Shown: positions 1-8,305 of the stretch, piece after piece
Numbering within the stretch: position 1 is the stretch's first letter
Layout: every line of letters begins with the position of its first letter
NCBI GenBank assembly: GCA_030151225.1
Contig: JASLEG010000013.1
Span: 1 to 20,848 of the forward strand
Origin: Burkholderia sp.
Lineage (GTDB): Bacteria; Pseudomonadota; Gammaproteobacteria; Burkholderiales; Burkholderiaceae
Direction: 5' to 3'
DNA length: 20,848 nt
The notes under the pieces: generated by a model
The model's input: only the letters and a program-made list of their open reading frames with translations
Told to the model about the DNA's origin: nothing
Database searches by the model: none
Program-made: the position numbers and the translations under genes

Positions 1-1550
<1,550 letters not shown>

Positions 1551-1636
1551 TTTTCGTAATCTCCAGAAACTCTGATTGCTGCGGGTTTCCGGGCCGTTTT
1601 CCCGGGTTTTCCGCGCCGAATTCAACTCTGCACACG

Positions 1637-1664
1637 AAATTGGTGCGGCCGCGCCGTTTTCAAG
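1637..1664 (-). promoter_or_regulatory. Sigma-32-type heat-shock promoter of dnaK
   Basis: Read on the minus strand, CTTGAA (1664-1659) is followed after 14 bp by ACCAATTT (1644-1637). The E. coli sigma-32 consensus is CTTGAA, a spacer of about 13-17, then CCCCATTT; the -35 is perfect and the -10 matches 6 of 8. Transcription would start near 1630, giving a leader of about 80 nt before dnaK. This would let dnaK be induced apart from grpE. Confidence 0.7.
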
Positions 1665-1727
1665 ACCCCTGAAGCGATGCGGCCATTCAATTTTTTCAGT
1701 CGCCGCCGGCCGGGCCGGTCAACGATT

Positions 1728-1751
1728 CGGGGCCGGATCGATCCGGCCCCG
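1728..1751. repeat. 24-bp perfect palindrome between grpE and dnaK
   Basis: The half-site CGGGGCCGGATC is followed directly by its exact reverse complement with no spacer. It lies 52 bp downstream of the grpE stop and upstream of the dnaK promoter. On the minus strand no T-run follows it, so it is not a standard intrinsic terminator. It could be an mRNA 3'-end stabiliser for grpE, a partial transcription barrier or a dimeric protein-binding site. Confidence 0.6.
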
Positions 1752-1803
1752 TGGGACAAGCTGGCGATGCGCGGCGGGCGGACCCGCGCGCACGGCGCGC
1801 GCC

Positions 1804-2364
1804 TTACTTCGGCTGCGCGACGGTCACGAGCGCCGGACGCAGCACGCGGTCGGCAATCATGAAGCCCTTCTGCAGCACGGCCACGACCGTGTTCGGCTCC
1901 TGCTCGGCCGGCACCATCGAGATCGCCTGATGCTGATGCGGATCGAATTTCGCGCCAACCGGGTCGATCACGACCACGCGGCCCTTCTCGAGCGCGCTCT
2001 GCAGCTGGCGCAGCGTCAGCTGGGCGCCTTCGCGGATCTTCGCGATGTCTTCGGAGGTGTCGCCCACGGCGGCCTCGAGGCTGTCGATCACGGGCAGCAG
2101 ATGCTCGGCGAAGCTCTCGATGGCGAACTTGTGTGCCTTGGCGACGTCTTCCTGCGCGCGGCGGCGCACGTTTTCGGTTTCCGCCTTGGCGCGCAGATAG
2201 CTTTCCTGCAGCTCGGCCAGCTTGGCCTGTGCTTCGGCCAGCGCCGCGTCGGCTTCGGCTGCCACGGGTTGTTGCGCGTCGGCCGGAGCCGGTTGAGCGG
2301 CCTGCGTCTCGCGGCCGGTTTCGTCGGCCGGTTGACCAGCCGGATTCTCTTGCGTGTTTTCCAT
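1804..2364 (-). CDS. grpE: GrpE, nucleotide exchange factor of DnaK
   Basis: Releases ADP from DnaK and so resets the chaperone cycle; it acts as a cytoplasmic homodimer. The protein has 186 residues. An Ala/Gln/Pro-rich disordered N-terminus (residues 1-40) is followed by a long coiled coil (about 40-90, LAEAQAKLAELQESYLRAKAE). The compact C-terminal beta-domain carries the GrpE signature region around FDPHQHQAISMVP and ends in VLQKGFMIADRVLRPALVTVA. The same frame stays open upstream to 2691, but the start at 2364 is chosen because the sigma-32 promoter (2446-2473) lies inside that longer frame and GrpE homology begins here. dnaK follows in the same direction. Confidence 0.97.
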   Translation of the reverse strand: MENTQENPAGQPADETGRETQAAQPAPADAQQPVAAEADAALAEAQAKLAELQESYLRAKAETENVRRRAQEDVAKAHKFAIESFAEHLLPVIDSLEAAVGDTSEDIAKIREGAQLTLRQLQSALEKGRVVVIDPVGAKFDPHQHQAISMVPAEQEPNTVVAVLQKGFMIADRVLRPALVTVAQPK

Positions 2365-2445
2365 GTCGCTGAAATCGAATTGAATGATGAAAGCCGGATC
2401 GGCGGCGGCCCGCGAACGGCGCCTGCAGCCGGGCAACGGCGTGGT

Positions 2446-2473
2446 ACTTTGGGACGAAAACACCGACTTCAAG
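2446..2473 (-). promoter_or_regulatory. Sigma-32-type heat-shock promoter of grpE
   Basis: Minus strand: CTTGAA (2473-2468), a 14-bp spacer, then CCCAAAGT (2453-2446), which matches the CCCCATTT consensus at 5 of 8 positions. The geometry equals that of the dnaK promoter. The predicted leader is about 75 nt. The rest of the 2365-2748 gap shows no further gene or clear signal. Confidence 0.65.
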
Positions 2474-2748
2474 AGGGTTTTTCGGCGATTTGTGCGGGCC
2501 GGCCCGACCAATCGCGATCGCACCGCACCGACGAGCACGCCAGCGCACCGAAACCCGCCGTAACAACGGTTACGCAAGCCCGGCTGGATCGGCTTTCCGC
2601 ACTGCACTACACTGCTTCCTAGGTTGCGTGCGGGCCCGCTCAGATCAGACGAATCGCCTCGCATCGCCTTCTGCTGCAATGCAACATCCACCCGCCGATT
2701 CCATGCCGTCGTCGGCCCCGATCAGCCCGTCTTCCCGAGGGGAGCACC

Positions 2749-2910
2749 GTGAGATTGACCTTTGCGATATCGGTGATCGCGCTGGTGCTCGTGGCCGGCA
2801 CCACCACCATCTGCATGTCGGGCGCCGTCACCGCGCGCACCACCGAATACGGCAGCGCGCGGGCGACGTTCGAGCACCTCTTCAACGTCCGTTCGACAGT
2901 TTGTCGATGA
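2749..2910 (+). CDS. Possible small exported or membrane protein, 53 residues
   Basis: I do not recognise this protein. A GTG start lies 5 bp after an AGGGGAG ribosome-binding site, which is stronger than most in this window. The product has a short basic start (VRLTF), a hydrophobic stretch at about residues 5-27 (ISVIALVLVAG), and then a hydrophilic tail ending in STVCR. The stretch resembles a signal peptide or a single membrane segment. A Cys at residue 22 follows TTI, which is not a good lipobox. The early codons AGA, TTG and ATA are rare for this genome, which argues either for a weakly expressed gene or for a chance frame. The 3' end overlaps the convergent hslR by 29 bp. No promoter upstream is convincing. 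Confidence 0.35.
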   Translation: MRLTFAISVIALVLVAGTTTICMSGAVTARTTEYGSARATFEHLFNVRSTVCR

Positions 2911-3289
2911 TGCGCCGGTCGCGCTTGGTCGGGCGGCCGTGCATCTCGGCTGCCGGCTCGCGGAAATGGCGCCGGCGCTCGAGCTCGGCCAGCCGCTTCG
3001 CGCGCCCTTCCTCCGATTCCGCGTAGAGCGTCTGCGCCACGCTGGCCGGACCGCGCGTGTCGCAGACGCCCAGCACCTCCACCTGCCATACCACCGTCTC
3101 GATCGTGATGTCGACGCGATCGCCCACGCGCACGTCCTTCGACGGCTTGACCGGCGCGCCGGCGATCCGCACCCGCCCCTTCTCCACCGCGTCGGCGGCC
3201 AGCGAGCGCGTCTTGAAGAAGCGCGCGGCCCACAGCCACTTGTCGATGCGCAGCTTCGCGCCCGGTTCGGTCGATATGCGGTAGTTCAT
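2882..3289 (-). CDS. hslR: HslR (Hsp15), S4-domain ribosome rescue protein
   Basis: Hsp15 family: it binds free 50S subunits that carry a stalled nascent chain with its tRNA and helps recycle them (known for E. coli). The product is 135 residues, close to the 133 of E. coli. The S4 RNA-binding domain spans about residues 13-75 and opens with LRIDKWLWAARFFKTRSLA, then VEKGRVRIAG and the K-P-S-K-D-V-R-VGD turn. The C-terminal tail is basic (RRRHFREPA, RPTKRDRR), as expected for rRNA contact. It starts 46 bp after the hemH stop, so it is probably co-transcribed with hemH. I found no CTTGAA-type heat-shock promoter directly upstream, so heat induction, if any, must come from further up. Confidence 0.92.
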   Translation of the reverse strand: MNYRISTEPGAKLRIDKWLWAARFFKTRSLAADAVEKGRVRIAGAPVKPSKDVRVGDRVDITIETVVWQVEVLGVCDTRGPASVAQTLYAESEEGRAKRLAELERRRHFREPAAEMHGRPTKRDRRIIDKLSNGR

Positions 3290-3335
3290 CAGCGTAATCC
3301 CGTTGTGTGACGCTTGGTGGCGCGACGGTGGCCGC

Positions 3336-4403
3336 TCAGGCTGTCGCCTCGGCCGGTGCCGCGACGCGCGCCGGCCAGCCCTGCAGGTTCTCGGCGACGA
3401 TCTGACCCAGCGCCGACACCCAGGTGGGCGACGCGTTCAGGCACGGAATGCGGTGGAACTCGCCCCCGCCGCCCTGCAGGAATTCGTCGCGCACCTCCAT
3501 GCCGATTTCCTCGATCGTCTCGAGGCAGTCGGCGGTGAAGCCGGGACAGAACACGTCGGCGCGCTTCACGCCGGCCGCGCCGAGTTCGCGCAGCGTCGGC
3601 GCCGTGTAGGGCTGCAGCCATTCGGCCTTGCCGAAGCGCGACTGGAAGGTCACCCGGCATTCGAGCGAGCTCAGGCCCAGCGCCACCATCAGCAGCGCGG
3701 CCGTCTGCTGGCACTGATCGTGATACGGATCGCCGAGATCGAGGGTGCGCTTGGGCACGCCGTGGAAGCTCAGCACCAGCTTGTCGCCGGCCGCGAAATC
3801 GGGGCGGCCGTGCTCGGCCCAGTAATGCAGCACCTGCTCGGCCAGCGCGTGGATGTAGGCCGGGTGATCGGCGTAATGGCGCACCGTGCGCACCTCGAGC
3901 TGGTTGCGCATGCGCCCGAGCGCGGCGAACGCGTCGTCGAACGCGGTGGCCGTGGTCGACGACGAGTATTGCGGATACAGGGGCATCAGCAGCACGCGCT
4001 CGGCGCCAACGCGCTTCAGTTGCCCGAGCACGGTGCCGATCGACGGCGTGCCGTAGCGCATCGCGTAATCCACCAGCACCTGGTAGCCGTTCGCGGCGAA
4101 CAGCGGCCGCAGCCCCTCCACCTGGCGCTCGGTGTGCACGCGCAGCGGCGAGCCTTCCGGCGTCCAGACCTGGGCGTACTTCTTCGCCGAGGCGCGCGAG
4201 CGGAACGGCAGGATCAGCCCGCGCAGGATCGGCTGCCACGCGATGGCCGGGATTTCCACGACGCGCGGGTCGGACAGGAATTGCGCGAGATAGCGGCGTA
4301 CCGCGCCCGGCGTCGGTTCGTCGGGCGTGCCGAGGTTGACGAGCAGGACGGCGACGCGATGCGCCGGTGCATGCAGCGACGGCGGTTCGAGATCAAAACG
4401 CAT
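3336..4403 (-). CDS. hemH: Ferrochelatase
   Basis: Inserts ferrous iron into protoporphyrin IX, the last step of protoheme synthesis. The product has 355 residues, a normal length for proteobacterial HemH. Visible motifs are VLLVNLGTPDEP (19-30), LYPQYSSSTT (142-151), and LSFHGVP with the catalytic His at residue 214. The FTADCLETIEEI helix (289-300) carries the conserved Glu295. No Cys-rich iron-sulphur tail is seen. The ATG at 4403 lacks a clear Shine-Dalgarno sequence. It sits between hrcA and hslR in the heat-shock cluster, a placement seen in Burkholderia and relatives. A TATAAT box in the preceding inverted repeat may give it its own promoter, but the -35 is poor. Confidence 0.97.
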   Translation of the reverse strand: MRFDLEPPSLHAPAHRVAVLLVNLGTPDEPTPGAVRRYLAQFLSDPRVVEIPAIAWQPILRGLILPFRSRASAKKYAQVWTPEGSPLRVHTERQVEGLRPLFAANGYQVLVDYAMRYGTPSIGTVLGQLKRVGAERVLLMPLYPQYSSSTTATAFDDAFAALGRMRNQLEVRTVRHYADHPAYIHALAEQVLHYWAEHGRPDFAAGDKLVLSFHGVPKRTLDLGDPYHDQCQQTAALLMVALGLSSLECRVTFQSRFGKAEWLQPYTAPTLRELGAAGVKRADVFCPGFTADCLETIEEIGMEVRDEFLQGGGGEFHRIPCLNASPTWVSALGQIVAENLQGWPARVAAPAEATA

Positions 4404-4437
4404 GAGCTGGGAGGGGCGAGGCCCCGGATCGGACGAG

Positions 4438-4501
4438 CCCCATTATAGCGAGCGCCTTTGCCGACGCGCCGCGGCCGGCAAAGGCGCTCGCGCCAATGGG
4501 G
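4438..4501. repeat. 64-bp two-tier inverted repeat between hrcA and hemH
   Basis: The outer arms CCCCATT (4438-4444) and AATGGGG (4495-4501) pair exactly. After 3-nt mismatched gaps on each side, perfect 16-bp inner arms follow (4448-4463 and 4476-4491, GCGAGCGCCTTTGCCG and its complement). The 12-nt loop contains the self-complementary GCCGCGGC. Read on the minus strand, TATAAT (4447-4442) overlaps the downstream gap and outer arm and could be the hemH -10 box, but no -35 is recognisable. No T-run follows on either strand, so it is not an intrinsic terminator. It may be an RNase III-type processing hairpin or an operator. Confidence 0.65.
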
Positions 4502-4559
4502 ACAATAGCGGAAACACATCGAGCCGCGACAAAACGCCGCAGCCAGCCTCGCCACGTGC

Positions 4560-5585
4560 CTACTGATTGCCGCTCAGCGTCAGCGACAGCAGCCGCGCCG
4601 TGATGTCGACGATCGGAATCACGCGGTTGTAGGCCATCCGGGTCGGGCCGATCACGCCGAGCGTGCCGACGATCTTGCCGTTGACCTCGTACGGCGCGGT
4701 CACCACGCTCATCTCGTCGATCGGCACCAGGGTGGATTCCCCACCGATGAAGATCTGCACGCCCTGCGCGTGGCTCGACACGTCGAGCAGCTGCAGCAGG
4801 CTGGTCTTCTGGTCGAACACGTCGAACAGCTTGCGCAGCCGCGCCATGTCGGACGACAGGTCGGCCACCTCGAGCAGGTTGCGCTCGCCCGAGATCAGCA
4901 CGGTGTCCTCGTCGTCGGACGCCTCGGTGCTGGCCGTGACGGCCGCGTGCATCAGCGCGGTCATGTCGTCGCGCAGCGCGTCGATTTCCCCGCGCAGCCG
5001 GCGCCGCACCTCGTCGAACGACAGCCCGGCGAAGTTGGCGTTGATATAGTTGGAGGCTTCGGTCAGCTGCGACGGCGTGTAGTCGCGCTGGGTGGCCATC
5101 ATGCGGTTCTGCACGTCGCCCTCGGGCGTGACGATGATCAGCAGGATCCGCTTGTCGGACAGCCGCATGAATTCGACCTGCTTGAACACATGGCTGCGGC
5201 GCGGCGTCAGCACCACGCCGGCGAACTGCGACAGGTTGGACAGCACGCTGGCCGCGGCGGCCACCACCTTCTGCTGCGGCTCGCCGGCCTGCAGGGTGGT
5301 CTGCACGAGGCGCGTGAGCGCGTCGGCGTCGATCGGCGACTCGGCCGTCAGCATGGTGTCGACGAACAGCCGGTAGCCGCGCGGCGTGGGAATCCGCCCC
5401 GCCGAGGTATGCGGGCTCGACACGAGGCCGAGCTCCTCCAGATCGGACATCACGTTGCGGATCGTGGCCGGGCTCAGCTCCAGCCCGGAAAACCGGGACA
5501 ACGTGCGCGAGCCGACCGGCTGACCGTCGGCGATATACCGTTCGATCAGGGTTTTCAGGAGGGTGCGTGCGCGGGGATCTAACAT
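4560..5585 (-). CDS. hrcA: HrcA, heat-inducible transcription repressor
   Basis: Repressor that, in families where it is studied, binds the CIRCE operator (TTAGCACTC-N9-GAGTGCTAA) and depends on GroE for activity. The product has 341 residues. The N-terminal winged helix covers about residues 1-80 (MLDPRARTLLKTLIERYI, SPATIRNVMSDLEELGLVSSPHTSAGRIPT). A GAF-like dimerisation region follows, and the protein ends with GTLGVIGPTRMAYNRVIPIVD. The start is fixed by homology, yet a TAGAAT box ends only 8 bp upstream and no ribosome-binding site is present, so the mRNA may be leaderless. I see no CIRCE copy in this window, so its targets (probably groES-groEL) lie elsewhere. It is divergent from nadK. 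Confidence 0.97.
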   Translation of the reverse strand: MLDPRARTLLKTLIERYIADGQPVGSRTLSRFSGLELSPATIRNVMSDLEELGLVSSPHTSAGRIPTPRGYRLFVDTMLTAESPIDADALTRLVQTTLQAGEPQQKVVAAAASVLSNLSQFAGVVLTPRRSHVFKQVEFMRLSDKRILLIIVTPEGDVQNRMMATQRDYTPSQLTEASNYINANFAGLSFDEVRRRLRGEIDALRDDMTALMHAAVTASTEASDDEDTVLISGERNLLEVADLSSDMARLRKLFDVFDQKTSLLQLLDVSSHAQGVQIFIGGESTLVPIDEMSVVTAPYEVNGKIVGTLGVIGPTRMAYNRVIPIVDITARLLSLTLSGNQ

Positions 5586-5696
5586 GGTCGAAAATTCTAG
5601 CGCAAGCGCGCCACGCCCGCGAGCGTTATGGCGTGGCGGGCCCCCTGGCCGCCTGGCCGGTTCCTTTTCGTCATCGAGCTATGGTGTAATGCCGCC
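5586..5696. promoter_or_regulatory. Divergent hrcA/nadK promoter region with an inverted repeat
   Basis: For hrcA (minus), a -10-like TAGAAT lies at 5599-5594, only 8 bp from its ATG. For nadK (plus), TGTAAT at 5685-5690 lies 6 bp from its ATG. The -35 hexamers are poor for both. An inverted repeat, CGCCACGCC (5609-5617), a 12-bp spacer, then GGCGTGGCG (5630-5638), covers the expected -35 area of hrcA and could be an operator. It is not CIRCE. The assignments rest on visual matches only. Confidence 0.4.
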
Positions 5697-6599
5697 ATGA
5701 ATACCGGCAACCAGTTCCACACCGTCGCGCTCGTCGGGCGCAGCAACACCCCCGGCATCGCCGAACCGCTCGCCGCGCTGGCCTCGGCCATCGCGAAGCG
5801 CGGGCTCGAGGTCGTCTTCGAGGCGGCCACGGCGCAAGAATACGGAATCGTCGACCACCCGGCGCTGACCCCGACCGAAATCGGCGCGCGCGCCGACGTC
5901 GCGATCGTGCTCGGCGGCGACGGCACGATGCTCGGTATCGGCCGCCAGCTGGCGCCCTACAAGACGCCGCTGATCGGCATCAACCACGGCCGGCTCGGCT
6001 TCATCACCGACATCTCCGCCTCGGCGATGCTCGACGCGGTGCCGCTGATGCTCTCGGGCAGCTTCGAGCGCGAGGAACGCACGCTGCTCGAGGCGCGCAT
6101 CGTGCGCAACGGCGAGCCGATCTACCACGCGCTCGCGTTCAACGACGTGGTGGTGAACCGCAGCGGCTTCTCCGGCATGGCCGAGCTGCGCGTGTCGGTG
6201 GACGGCCGCTTCATGTACAACCAGCGCTCGGACGGCCTGATCGTGGCCACCCCCACCGGCTCCACGGCCTACGCGCTGTCCTCGGCCGGCCCGATCCTGC
6301 ACCCGCAGCTGCAGGGTATCGTGCTGGTGCCGATCGCGCCGCACGCGCTGTCGAACCGGCCGATCGTGCTGCCCGACGACGTCAAGGTGGGCATCCAGAT
6401 CATCGGCGGGCGCGACGTCAACGTGAACTTCGACATGCAGTCGTTCACGGCGCTGCAGCTCAACGACACCATCGAGGTGCGTCGCTCGCGCCACACCGTG
6501 CCGTTCCTGCACCCGGTCGGCTACAGCTACTACACGACGCTGCGCAAGAAGCTGCACTGGAACGAGCATCCGTCGCACGACGACGATCCCGAATCCTGA
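5697..6599 (+). CDS. nadK: NAD kinase
   Basis: ATP-dependent phosphorylation of NAD+ to NADP+. The product has 300 residues. The catalytic GGDGT motif is at 73-77 (VLGGDGTMLG). It is followed by GINHGRLGF, the conserved AFNDVVVNR with the Asn-Asp pair, and the TPTGSTAYALSSAGPI loop. The frame stays open to an ATG at 5628, but I choose 5697 because MNTGNQFHTVALVGRSNTPG matches the family N-terminus. The 5628 start would also add a Pro/Arg-rich extension running through the putative promoter. No ribosome-binding site precedes 5697. recN follows after 19 bp in the same direction, so the two are probably one operon; this pair is also adjacent in other proteobacteria. Confidence 0.97.
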   Translation: MNTGNQFHTVALVGRSNTPGIAEPLAALASAIAKRGLEVVFEAATAQEYGIVDHPALTPTEIGARADVAIVLGGDGTMLGIGRQLAPYKTPLIGINHGRLGFITDISASAMLDAVPLMLSGSFEREERTLLEARIVRNGEPIYHALAFNDVVVNRSGFSGMAELRVSVDGRFMYNQRSDGLIVATPTGSTAYALSSAGPILHPQLQGIVLVPIAPHALSNRPIVLPDDVKVGIQIIGGRDVNVNFDMQSFTALQLNDTIEVRRSRHTVPFLHPVGYSYYTTLRKKLHWNEHPSHDDDPES

Positions 6600-6618
6600 C
6601 GCGGCCGGGCCCGACATC

Positions 6619-8268
6619 ATGCTCCGCCACCTCTCGATCCGCGACTTCGTCATCGTCGCCGCGCTCGATCTCGAGTTCGACGCCGGCTTCACCGTGTTCT
6701 CGGGCGAGACCGGCGCCGGCAAGTCGATCCTGATCGACGCGCTGGCGCTCGCGCTCGGCGAGCGCTCCGACGCGAGCGTGGTACGCATCGGCTGCCAGCG
6801 CGCCGACATCACCGCCGAATTCACGCCGCACGACCGCGTCGCGCAATGGCTCGACGCGCACGCGTTCGATGCCGACGACAGCGTGATGCTGCGCCGCGTG
6901 ATCGACGCCAACGGCCGCTCGCGCGCCTTCATCAACGGCACCAGCGCCACGCTCTCGCAGTTGCGCGAGCTCGGCGACATGCTGGTGGACGTGCACGGCC
7001 AGCACGCGCACCAGTTGCTGATGCGCCCCGACGCGCAGCGCGAGCTGTTCGACACGCATGCGAACCTCAGCGCCGACACCGCCGTGGTGGCGCGCGCCTG
7101 GCGCGCCTGGCGCGAGGCGCTGCACCAGATCGAGACCGCGCAGATGCACGAGCGCGAGCTGCAGCTCGAACGCGAGAAGCTGGCCTGGCAGCTCGCCGAG
7201 CTCGACAAGCTCGCCCCGCAGCCCGGCGAATGGGACGAGATCAACGCCGAGCACGGCCGCCTCACCCACTCGGCGAACCTGATCGAGGGCGTGCAGGGCG
7301 CGTTGCTCGCGATCACCGAATCGGACGAGTCGCTGCTCTCGCAGCTCGGCACGGTGCTCTCGAGGGTGCGCCAGCTGGCCTCGCTCGACCCGGCGCTCGA
7401 CGACGTGGTGGCCTCGCTCGACCCGGCCGAGATCCAGCTGCGCGAGGCCTCGTATTCGCTGTCGCACTACGCACAGCGGCTCGACCTCGATCCCGAGCGG
7501 CTGGTGCAGGTGGAGATCCGGCTCGACGCGCTGCATTCGGCCGCGCGCCGCTTCCGGCTGCCGCCCGACAACCTGCACGACGAACACATGGCGCGCCGCG
7601 AGCAGCTGGCCGCGCTCGACGCGGCCGCCGACCTGAGCGCGCTGCAGGACGCGGCCGACCGCGCCAAGGAAGCCTATCTGGCCGACGCGCGCGCGCTGTC
7701 GGCGGCGCGGGCCGAGGCGGCCGACGCGCTCGGCGGCGCGGTCACGGCGGCGATGCAGGAGCTGTCGATGGCGGGCGGCCGCTTCGACGTGACGCTCGTG
7801 CCGCTGGCCGAGGGCGGCGAGCACGGGCTCGAGCAGATCGAATTCCGCGTGGCGGGCCACCCCGGCGTGCCGCTGCGCCCGCTCGCGAAGGTCGCCTCGG
7901 GCGGCGAACTCGCCCGCATCAGCCTCGCGCTCGCGGTGATCGCGAGCGCGGCGAGCCTCACGCCCACGCTGATCTTCGACGAGGTGGATACCGGCATCGG
8001 CGGCGGCGTGGCCGAGGTGGTGGGCCGCCTGCTGCACCAGCTCGGCCGCGACCGGCAGGTGCTGTGCGTGACCCACCTGCCCCAGGTGGCCGCGCGCGGC
8101 GATCATCACTTCCAGGTGGCGAAGGGCCAGGACGGCGCCGGCGGCACCGTCTCCACGGTCACGCCGCTCGATCGCGCGAGCCGCGTGGAGGAAGTCGCGC
8201 GCATGCTCGGCGGCCTCGAGATCACGGCCACCACGCGCAAGCACGCGAAGGAAATGCTGGCCGCCTGA
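6619..8268 (+). CDS. recN: DNA repair protein RecN
   Basis: SMC-like ATPase acting in double-strand break repair with RecA. The product has 549 residues, in the family range. The Walker A GETGAGKS is at 29-36. VHGQHAHQLL is the family Q-rich motif after the head. A coiled-coil middle with Glu/Arg/Leu-rich helices runs over about residues 160-380. The ABC signature SGGE is at 427-430 (KVASGGELARISLAL), and Walker B is LIFDEVDTGIGG with Asp454-Glu455. It ends with CVTHLPQVAARGDHHF, the usual switch region. I found no LexA-like box in the 19-bp gap after nadK, so any SOS control is not visible here. The gene converges on glnE with 37 bp between the stops. Confidence 0.98.
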   Translation: MLRHLSIRDFVIVAALDLEFDAGFTVFSGETGAGKSILIDALALALGERSDASVVRIGCQRADITAEFTPHDRVAQWLDAHAFDADDSVMLRRVIDANGRSRAFINGTSATLSQLRELGDMLVDVHGQHAHQLLMRPDAQRELFDTHANLSADTAVVARAWRAWREALHQIETAQMHERELQLEREKLAWQLAELDKLAPQPGEWDEINAEHGRLTHSANLIEGVQGALLAITESDESLLSQLGTVLSRVRQLASLDPALDDVVASLDPAEIQLREASYSLSHYAQRLDLDPERLVQVEIRLDALHSAARRFRLPPDNLHDEHMARREQLAALDAAADLSALQDAADRAKEAYLADARALSAARAEAADALGGAVTAAMQELSMAGGRFDVTLVPLAEGGEHGLEQIEFRVAGHPGVPLRPLAKVASGGELARISLALAVIASAASLTPTLIFDEVDTGIGGGVAEVVGRLLHQLGRDRQVLCVTHLPQVAARGDHHFQVAKGQDGAGGTVSTVTPLDRASRVEEVARMLGGLEITATTRKHAKEMLAA

Positions 8269-8305
8269 GGGCCGCGGCCTCGGATGCCGGGGCCGCTTCC
8301 GTCCT

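Noticed and set aside
1551..1636. RNA thermometer in the dnaK leader
   Set aside because: Only a 4-bp stem near the ribosome-binding site can be drawn, with no fourU or ROSE-like pattern; the sigma-32 promoter already explains heat control.
6580..6620. LexA/SOS box in front of recN
   Set aside because: No CTGT-N8-ACAG pattern is present in the short gap after nadK.
8269..8305. Bidirectional terminator between recN and glnE
   Set aside because: A short GCGGCC/GGCCGC inverted repeat exists, but without a T-run on either strand and with arms of only 6 bp, expected by chance in this base composition.
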